Shown piece after piece: positions 6,660-10,854 of a stretch of DNA of 10,854 bases (its first letter is position 1; each line of letters starts with the position of its first letter). The stretch lies in the NCBI GenBank assembly GCA_013362555.1, contig JABFVX010000341.1:1-10854 (forward strand), written 5' to 3'. A program made the position numbers and the translations under genes. Under the pieces are notes generated by a model. The model searched no databases. It worked only from the letters and a program-made list of their open reading frames with translations, and was not told where the DNA came from. Origin of the DNA: Mycobacteriaceae bacterium (GTDB lineage Bacteria; Actinomycetota; Actinomycetes; Mycobacteriales; Mycobacteriaceae).

Positions 6660-7735
6660 CGGTGCACCCCCGGGGTCGCGCCGGAGACGCCACAGCGCGG
6701 GCCGAACATCAGGCCGTAGTGCGGACAGTCCTTGGCGGAGTACTGCTGGAACGGCGTGAGAGCCACATGCATCGACCACGCCATCTGTTGCCGCGGTCCC
6801 CAGTGGAAGGTGGTGGCGAGCCGGCGCAGCGAGCCGTTGAGGTTGGTGATCGCGTACGGGATGGCATCGGGGTCGGCGGCGAGGGTGCCCGCCAGCGCAT
6901 CGATGCCGACCACGAGTTCCTTGCCGGAGTTCGGGTTTCGAGCGAACAAACTGTTCACGGTGTCCACCGCGCCGCCGGCGGTGGTCAGCAGGGCCACCAG
7001 GTTCGCGCGCCGCTCGCTCAGCGTCCGGGCCGCCGTGACCGACTCGTGCAGCACCGTCACCAGTTCCGGGGCGGACTGCTGCAATGCCGCGGCGGACCGG
7101 CCCAAGTCGCCGAGCAGCGATCCGACGCCCGGCGTGTTCGACACCGTGGTCAGCCAGGCGTCGAGCCGGTCCACCGAAGAGCCGGGCAGCCGGTAGCGGG
7201 GATCGAGGGCGTCGGCGAACGTGTTCAGGACGCGGCCCAGCTTGGCCGGCTGGATGCGGTCGAGCACCGCGCGCAGCGTCGTGAGCGTGGTCTGCAACTC
7301 GGTGGCGCCCTGGCTGCGGTCCTGCTGCACCGTGTCGCCGCGCCGCAAACCGACAGCGCCCGCGCCGTTGTCGACGAGCTCGAGCGCCGTGACGCCGAAG
7401 ACATTGTTGGGCACCACCCGAGCCGTCACAGTGCGCGGGATAAATTTGGCGCGTTCCGGTTTCAGGTCCAGCGCGACCTGCTGGACGGCGCCTTTCGCGG
7501 CGATCTCCACCCCGGACACGGTGCCGACGAGCACACCCCGGAACTTCACGTCGGCTCGCTCCGGCAAACCGTCTCCGGTGCTGGTCAACAGCGCGGTCAC
7601 CGGCACCACGTCGGCGAAAAACCCGGTGTAGCGCAGCATCAGCAGGTACACCACGGACACCGTCGCCGCCAGCATGGCGATCCCCGCCACCGCCATCCGG
7701 CGCGGCGACGGCCCCCGCCCGCTCGGGTCCCGCAT
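6656..7735 (-). CDS. mceA: MceA-family protein of the mce lipid-import complex
   Basis: This is the first of the six mce genes, directly after the YrbE permease pair. The 359-aa product has a basic start (RGPSPRRMAV), a membrane anchor at about residues 13-34, and an MlaD domain at about 42-122 with DGLPERADVKFRGVLVG and the later VVPNNVFGVTALELVDN, both family-typical. The remaining helical part probably builds the tube-like stalk. The C-terminus contains DCPHYGLMFGPRCGV, two cysteines that could form a disulfide outside the cytoplasm. ATG at 7735 has AGGAG (7745-7749) 9 bases upstream, overlapping the yrbEB stop. No lipobox is seen. The homologous cargo differs among operons (fatty acids, sterols), so none is assigned. 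Confidence 0.9.
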   Translation of the reverse strand: MRDPSGRGPSPRRMAVAGIAMLAATVSVVYLLMLRYTGFFADVVPVTALLTSTGDGLPERADVKFRGVLVGTVSGVEIAAKGAVQQVALDLKPERAKFIPRTVTARVVPNNVFGVTALELVDNGAGAVGLRRGDTVQQDRSQGATELQTTLTTLRAVLDRIQPAKLGRVLNTFADALDPRYRLPGSSVDRLDAWLTTVSNTPGVGSLLGDLGRSAAALQQSAPELVTVLHESVTAARTLSERRANLVALLTTAGGAVDTVNSLFARNPNSGKELVVGIDALAGTLAADPDAIPYAITNLNGSLRRLATTFHWGPRQQMAWSMHVALTPFQQYSAKDCPHYGLMFGPRCGVSGATPGVHR

Positions 7736-7744
7736 TGGAATCAG

Positions 7745-7749
7745 CTCCT
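7745..7749 (-). promoter_or_regulatory. Ribosome binding site of mceA
   Basis: AGGAG on the minus strand overlaps the yrbEB TAG stop and lies 9 bases before the mceA ATG. It fixes the mceA start at 7735. Confidence 0.65.
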
Positions 7750-8611
7750 ATCCCGAGATCCTGATCCCGGGTTCAAGACCCCAGATCGAAAGGGTGAGAA
7801 GGAGATTCACAAAGATCATGACGACGATCACCATCTTGATGGCGCGGCCGGCCGCCACCCCGACGCCCTCCGGCCCGCCCGCGGCCGTGTAGCCGTAGTA
7901 GCACTGGATGAACGACGCCAGCGCCACGAACACGACCACCTTCAGCAGCGAGTAGTACAGGTCCCCGCCATTGAGGAACTGGTAGAAGTAATGGCTGTAG
8001 GTGCCCGCGGTGGTGCCGCCGAGCAGCAGCACCACCGCTTCGGTGGCGAGGTACGCGGTGGCCAGGCCCACGCTGTAGAGCGGCACGATGGCCACCATGG
8101 CCGCGATCATCCGCGTGGTCACCAGGTACGGAAGCGGCCTGATGGCAATGGACTCGAGCGCGTCGATCTCCTCGGCGATCCGCATGGACCCCAGCTGCGC
8201 GGTGAACCGGCAGCCGGACTGGATCGCGAACGCCAAGGTGGCGATGATCGGTCCGAGTTCCCTCGTCGTGGCGAAACTGGACACCGCGCCGGTCAGCGGG
8301 CTCATGGTGAGCAGGTTCAGGGCGGTGTAGGACTCCATCCCGACGGTGACGCCCGCGAATCCGCACAGCACCACAACCACGCCGACAGTGCCGCCGCCCA
8401 CGATGATCGAGCCATTGCCCCAGCCGATGTCGGCAATCAAGCGCAGCACTTCCCTGCGGTAGTGGCGCAGCGCGACCGGGATCGCCGCCAGCGCCTGCGC
8501 GAACACGATGGCCTGGTGGCCCATCCGCTGGTTGGCCTCCAGCGGCGCCCGCAGCAGCGCACCGGCGAACCGCAGGGGTCGCAGCGCGGGCGGCGTATAG
8601 CGGGTGCCCAT
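7748..8611 (-). CDS. yrbEB: YrbEB: MlaE-family permease subunit of the mce transporter
   Basis: This 287-aa integral membrane protein is the second half of the ABC-type permease that moves lipids delivered by the Mce complex. It is similar to MlaE. Family marks: the preceding HYRREVLRLIADIGWG (about residues 50-65), the coupling-helix motif AEEIDALESIAIRPLPYLV (146-164), and the late HYFYQFLNGGDLYYSLLK and CYYGYTAAGGPEGVGVAAGR stretches, all close to YrbEB of other actinobacteria. Several long hydrophobic segments cover the rest. The ATG at 8611 abuts the yrbEA TAG (8612-8614) with no spacing, so translation is probably coupled. The ATPase partner (MceG/Mkl type) is not encoded here. Confidence 0.94.
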   Translation of the reverse strand: MGTRYTPPALRPLRFAGALLRAPLEANQRMGHQAIVFAQALAAIPVALRHYRREVLRLIADIGWGNGSIIVGGGTVGVVVVLCGFAGVTVGMESYTALNLLTMSPLTGAVSSFATTRELGPIIATLAFAIQSGCRFTAQLGSMRIAEEIDALESIAIRPLPYLVTTRMIAAMVAIVPLYSVGLATAYLATEAVVLLLGGTTAGTYSHYFYQFLNGGDLYYSLLKVVVFVALASFIQCYYGYTAAGGPEGVGVAAGRAIKMVIVVMIFVNLLLTLSIWGLEPGIRISG

Positions 8612-9430
8612 CTACAGCACCTCCGCCGGAAACAGCGTGTTGTACAGCTGGGTGATGATGATGTTGGCGGCGAACAGCATCGTCGCCGAGCTCACCACCG
8701 CGGAATTGACCGCGTTCGCCACCCCGCCCGGCCCGCCGCGGGCGTTGAGCCCGGTGTCGCACGCGATGACCGCGGTGATCGCCCCGAAGACGAAGGACTT
8801 CACCAGCGCGACAACCAGATCCGACGCCACCGCGAACGAGGCGAAGGTCCCGACGAACGATCCCGGCGTGCCCTTCTGGAAATAGACGTTGAACAGGTAG
8901 GAGGTCGCGAAGCCGACGAACACCACGAAGCCGCACAACAGCATGCTCACCAGCACCGACGCCGCCAGCCGCGGCGCGACCAGCCTGCGGACCGGATCGA
9001 TGCCCATCACCCGCATGGCGTCGATCTCCTCGCGGATGGTGCGAGATCCGAGGTCGGCGCAGATCGCCGACCCGACCGCCCCCGCGATCATCAGCGCGGT
9101 CACCAGCGGCGCGCCCTGCCGAATCACTCCGAGCCCCGTGACCGCACCGATGAACGTGGTCGCCCCGACCTGGTTGACCAAGGTGCCGATCTGCAGCGAC
9201 ACCACCACGGCGATCGGAATGGCCACCAGGATGGTCGGCGCGGCGGACACGTTCGCCATGAAGGCGCACTGCCGGATGAACTCGTGATAGGCGAAGCGCC
9301 GCTTGGGAATCGAGACCACCAGCTCGGTGAGGGCGTGCCCGCCCATGGTCACCTGACGCCCGAGCGTCTCGACCGACCGCTGCGGGTGCTCGCGCCAGAG
9401 CCTGGCAAGGTCGTCCTGCACAGTCGTCAT
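8612..9430 (-). CDS. yrbEA: YrbEA: MlaE-family permease subunit of the mce transporter, first gene of the operon
   Basis: This 272-aa polytopic membrane protein forms the permease with YrbEB. The signature GSRTIREEIDAMRVMGIDP (about residues 128-146), the preceding AICADLG, and the late TGLNARGGPGGVANAVN identify YrbEA/MlaE. ATG at 9430 is kept because the distance from the start to the conserved HEFIRQC stretch resembles that in mycobacterial YrbE1A, and an in-frame TGA just upstream blocks extension. The best ribosome site, GGAGGG (9445-9450), is 14 bases away, longer than usual. A shorter start at residue 29 (9346) has AGGT close by and cannot be excluded. About 230 bases of leader precede the gene. 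Confidence 0.93.
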   Translation of the reverse strand: MTTVQDDLARLWREHPQRSVETLGRQVTMGGHALTELVVSIPKRRFAYHEFIRQCAFMANVSAAPTILVAIPIAVVVSLQIGTLVNQVGATTFIGAVTGLGVIRQGAPLVTALMIAGAVGSAICADLGSRTIREEIDAMRVMGIDPVRRLVAPRLAASVLVSMLLCGFVVFVGFATSYLFNVYFQKGTPGSFVGTFASFAVASDLVVALVKSFVFGAITAVIACDTGLNARGGPGGVANAVNSAVVSSATMLFAANIIITQLYNTLFPAEVL

Positions 9431-9486
9431 GACCCGGTTCCCATCCCTCCGTCAAGCCCCGGATCGCGCCGTGACGCATCCCCGGT

Positions 9487-9511
9487 CACCCGCAGATGTT
9501 AATGGCCATTC
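9487..9511. promoter_or_regulatory. Direct repeat copy 1 upstream of yrbEA (candidate operator)
   Basis: This 25-base unit matches the copy at 9593-9617 at 20 of 25 positions. It shares the core GTTAATGGC and contains the perfect 10-base palindrome AATGGCCATT (9501-9510). It lies about 57 bases before the yrbEA start, where a repressor could act. The regulator is unknown. Confidence 0.45.
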
Positions 9512-9592
9512 CGCCGACTTGTGGTGGGTTTTCGGGAAATCACCCCGGGTAGCACCTGATTACCAGACATTCGGGCAAGACACAGCCGAAGC

Positions 9593-9617
9593 CTCCCACA
9601 GAAGTTAATGGCGATAC
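9593..9617. promoter_or_regulatory. Direct repeat copy 2 upstream of yrbEA (candidate operator)
   Basis: This copy matches 9487-9511 at 20 of 25 positions in the same orientation, 106 bases away, close to ten helical turns. The 10-base palindrome of copy 1 is lost here (GGCGAT instead of GGCCAT). It is upstream of the candidate promoter. Confidence 0.4.
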
Positions 9618-9661
9618 AGGCCAGCGGATTTCGCCGTAGCAAGCCGTCGCCCGACCCCGAA

Positions 9662-9712
9662 ACCAGAACGACCCGCGAACTGCGCCTGACGCAACTCGCG
9701 GGTCGTTCTGGA
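9662..9712. repeat. 51-bp dispersed palindrome, copy downstream of the broken gene
   Basis: Two 23-base arms (9662-9684 and 9690-9712) around the loop CCTGA, 20 of 23 positions paired. Compared with the copy at 10005, bases in the outer arms differ on both sides in a matching way (AACGACCCGCGA with TCGCGGGTCGTT), so pairing is preserved. It ends 8 bases from the stop codon of the remnant at 9721. Confidence 0.9.
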
Positions 9713-9720
9713 GGGAACGC

Positions 9721-10004
9721 CTACTTGAACAGATCCTCAACCGAACCGACATTGGCCGCGCGCCGCAACCAGTTCTCCAACTGCACCGGGTCTTTGCACG
9801 CCACAATCCGGGCGCGCACCTCGTCGGCAACGGCGACCCCGCGGGCTTCCAGCACGATCAACAGGGCCCGAACAGCCTCCTCGGCCCTGCCCTCGGCGAT
9901 GCCCTCCGCCTTGCCTTCGGCGATGCAGTGCCACGATCAGCGTCTCGAACACCTCGTCGCGGTTCGGTCCGCCGCCGTGGAATACGTTGCGGGAGATCAG
10001 TTTG
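9721..10004 (-). pseudogene. 3' remnant of a Rpn-like / PD-(D/E)XK transposase-family hypothetical gene
   Basis: From 9936 down to the TAG at 9721-9723 one frame reads like a real protein tail: charged repeats IAEGKAEGIAEGRAEEAVR, then LLIVLEARGVAVADEVRARI, and an end with LENWLRRAANVGSVEDLF. This layout (repeated AEGKAEG, then a short helical domain ending in L-F) is typical of the C-terminus of Rpn/PD-(D/E)XK transposase-like hypothetical proteins that are frequent in actinobacteria; I recognise it from memory of the family. In the same frame TGA occurs at 9937-9939 and no start codon is available. Upstream, protein-like sequence continues in another frame (LISRNVFHGGGPNRDEVFET). The nuclease domain is absent, since the similarity ends at the palindrome at 10005. 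So the gene is truncated and frameshifted. Family assignment is moderate; the broken state is clear. Confidence 0.6.
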
Positions 10005-10055
10005 TCCAGAATGACCCGTGAGTTGCGCCTGACGCAACTCACGGGTCATTGTGGA
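10005..10055. repeat. 51-bp dispersed palindrome, copy just after the thiolase stop
   Basis: Two 23-base arms (10005-10027 and 10033-10055) around the loop CCTGA, 22 of 23 positions paired; the single mismatch is near the outer end. It is the best preserved short copy. It begins 7 bases beyond the thiolase TAA on the minus strand, so its transcript would form a strong hairpin there and could act as a terminator or 3'-end stabiliser (inference; there is no U-run). Confidence 0.92.
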
Positions 10056-10062
10056 CAGGGGG

Positions 10063-10854
10063 TTAGCGTTCGATGATGGCTACTATGCCTTGGCCGCCTG
10101 CGGCGCAGATGGAGATGAGAGCGCGGCCGGAGCCCTTTTCGGCCAGCATCTTCGCGGCGGACGCGACGATGCGGCCGCCGGTCGCGGCGAAGGGGTGGCC
10201 CGCGGCCAGCGAGGAGCCGTTGACGTTGAGCTTGGCGCGGTCGATGGAGCCGAGGGCGCCGTCGAGGCCGAGGCGTTCCTTGCAGTAGGCGTCGGACTCC
10301 CACGCCTGCAGTGTCGCGAGCACCACCGAAGCGAACGCCTCGTGGATCTCGTAGTAGTCGAAGTCCTGCAGGCTGAGACCGTTGCGCTGCAACATCCGGG
10401 CCACCGCGTAGGTGGGGGCCATCAACAGGCCGTCCGGGCCGTGGATGTAGTCCACCGCCGCGACTTCGGAGTCCACCAAGTGCGCCAGCACCGGCAGGTT
10501 GCGCTCGGCCGCCCATTCGTCGGTGGACAGCAGCGCGACCGAGGCGCCGTCGGTGAGCGGCGTGGAGTTGCCCGCTGTCATGGTCGCGTCGCCCGCCTTC
10601 ACGCCGAACACCGGCTTGAGAGTGGACAGCTTCTCCACGGTCGAACCCGGACGGAGGTTGTCGTCGCGGGTGAGGCCCAGATACGGGGTGACGAGGTCGT
10701 CGAAGAAGCCGCGGTCGTAGGCGGCCGCCATGTTCTTGTGCGAGAGGTAAGCCAGCTCGTCCTGCGCCGCGCGGGCGACGCCGAATTCCTTGGCGGTGAC
10801 CGCGGCGTGCTCACCCATCGACGTTCCGGTGCGCGGCTCGCCGTTGCGCGGAAT
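10063..10854 (-). CDS. Thiolase (acetyl-CoA acyltransferase, FadA2/FadI-like), N-terminal part outside the window
   Basis: Thiolases cleave 3-ketoacyl-CoA with CoA (beta-oxidation) or condense acetyl-CoA units. The visible 263 residues (frame open to the window edge; stop TAA 10063-10065) carry the family's C-terminal hallmarks: NSTPLTDGAS, YYEIHEAFA with the catalytic His (codon near 10342-10344), NVNGSSLAAGHPFAATG, and CAAGGQG with the second catalytic Cys (near 10105-10107). The nucleophilic Cys of the N-terminal domain lies beyond the edge. The internal ATG at 10816-10818 is not the start, since RNGEPRTGTSMGEHAAVTAK continues across it as in full-length thiolases of about 430-440 aa. From memory the sequence resembles mycobacterial FadA2. 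It is on the same strand as the mce operon but separated by two palindromes and a pseudogene, so co-transcription is unlikely. Confidence 0.93.
   Translation of the reverse strand: MPRNGEPRTGTSMGEHAAVTAKEFGVARAAQDELAYLSHKNMAAAYDRGFFDDLVTPYLGLTRDDNLRPGSTVEKLSTLKPVFGVKAGDATMTAGNSTPLTDGASVALLSTDEWAAERNLPVLAHLVDSEVAAVDYIHGPDGLLMAPTYAVARMLQRNGLSLQDFDYYEIHEAFASVVLATLQAWESDAYCKERLGLDGALGSIDRAKLNVNGSSLAAGHPFAATGGRIVASAAKMLAEKGSGRALISICAAGGQGIVAIIER

Larger units (their letters stand above)
9431..9661 (-). promoter_or_regulatory. Leader and probable promoter region of the mce operon
   Basis: This 231-base gap upstream of yrbEA has no convincing gene. It is visibly less GC-rich than the flanks and holds a 25-bp imperfect direct repeat. 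The best promoter-like pair on the minus strand is TTGCCC (9573-9578) and TGCTAC (9549-9554) with 18 bases between them. It is a weak match to the housekeeping consensus and is offered only as a candidate. The 51-bp palindrome at 9662 separates this region from the pseudogene further upstream. Confidence 0.45.

Noticed and set aside
6660..6779. Upstream extension of mceB to 6779
   Set aside because: It lies inside mceA, whereas the ATG at 6659 gives the usual ATGA overlap and a normal membrane anchor.
9428..9460. TTGACG just upstream of yrbEA as a -35 box
   Set aside because: The matching -10 position would fall within the start of the coding region, so no usable transcript leader would result.
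6662..9502. Very long open frames on the + strand (also 894-2549 and 3289-5745) opposite the mce operon
   Set aside because: They are antisense shadows caused by high GC: compositions dominated by Arg, His, Gly and Ala, no recognisable domains, and they cross the boundaries of well-identified genes on the other strand.
9737..10042. Open frame of 101 codons over the remnant and the palindrome at 10005
   Set aside because: It starts inside the palindrome and uses the protein-like frame only for the first third; the better coding signal is in another frame, so it is a by-product of a frameshifted remnant.
414..10055. CRISPR-like interpretation of the repeats
   Set aside because: Copies are single, kilobases apart, without regular spacers or cas genes; each is a palindrome, which fits REP/MITE elements.
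1..10854. tRNA, rRNA or riboswitch genes
   Set aside because: No cloverleaf with a T-loop GTTCRANNC motif, rRNA segment or known riboswitch core was recognised on either strand in the non-coding parts.

Overview
The window looks like chromosomal DNA of a high-GC, mycolic-acid-type actinobacterium, most likely Nocardia or a close relative such as Rhodococcus. The evidence is strong G/C bias at third codon positions, a complete YrbE-Mce lipid-import operon of the actinobacterial type with a Mce-associated protein, and a FadA2/FadI-like thiolase. The genus is inferred from gene content; no marker gene in the window proves it.

Layout, left to right: (1) the 3' part of dtd (D-aminoacyl-tRNA deacylase) on the + strand, cut by the left edge; (2) a 125-bp element with 26-bp perfect inverted ends filling the convergent gap; (3) an operon on the minus strand, read from 9430 down to 541, in the order yrbEA, yrbEB, mceA, mceB, mceC fused in frame to mceD, mceE (lipoprotein), mceF, mas. 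Joints are abutting stop/start, ATGA or GTGA overlaps, or gaps of 11-12 bases with a visible ribosome binding site, so this is very probably one transcription unit; (4) a 230-bp leader/promoter region (9431-9661) with a 25-bp imperfect direct repeat; (5) a broken gene remnant (9721-10004) bracketed by two 51-bp palindromes; (6) the C-terminal part of a thiolase, minus strand, cut by the right edge.

The YrbE pair forms the inner-membrane permease. The six Mce/MlaD-domain proteins form the extracytoplasmic lipid conduit, and Mas is an accessory membrane protein. The ATPase (MceG) is not in the window, as is usual. The lipid imported cannot be read from the sequence; a nearby thiolase fits lipid catabolism only loosely.

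The most unusual content is a family of dispersed palindromes (four copies: 414-538, 3421-3471, 9662-9712, 10005-10055) sharing the core TCCAGAAYGACCCGYGA and its complement. Arms vary together between copies, so the hairpin is preserved. Three copies sit 2-8 bases from stop codons. The fourth lies in frame inside the start of mceE, adding about 17 codons ahead of its lipoprotein signal. The second oddity is the mceC-mceD fusion across two strong GC hairpins, where the MceD half still carries its own lipoprotein-like signal.
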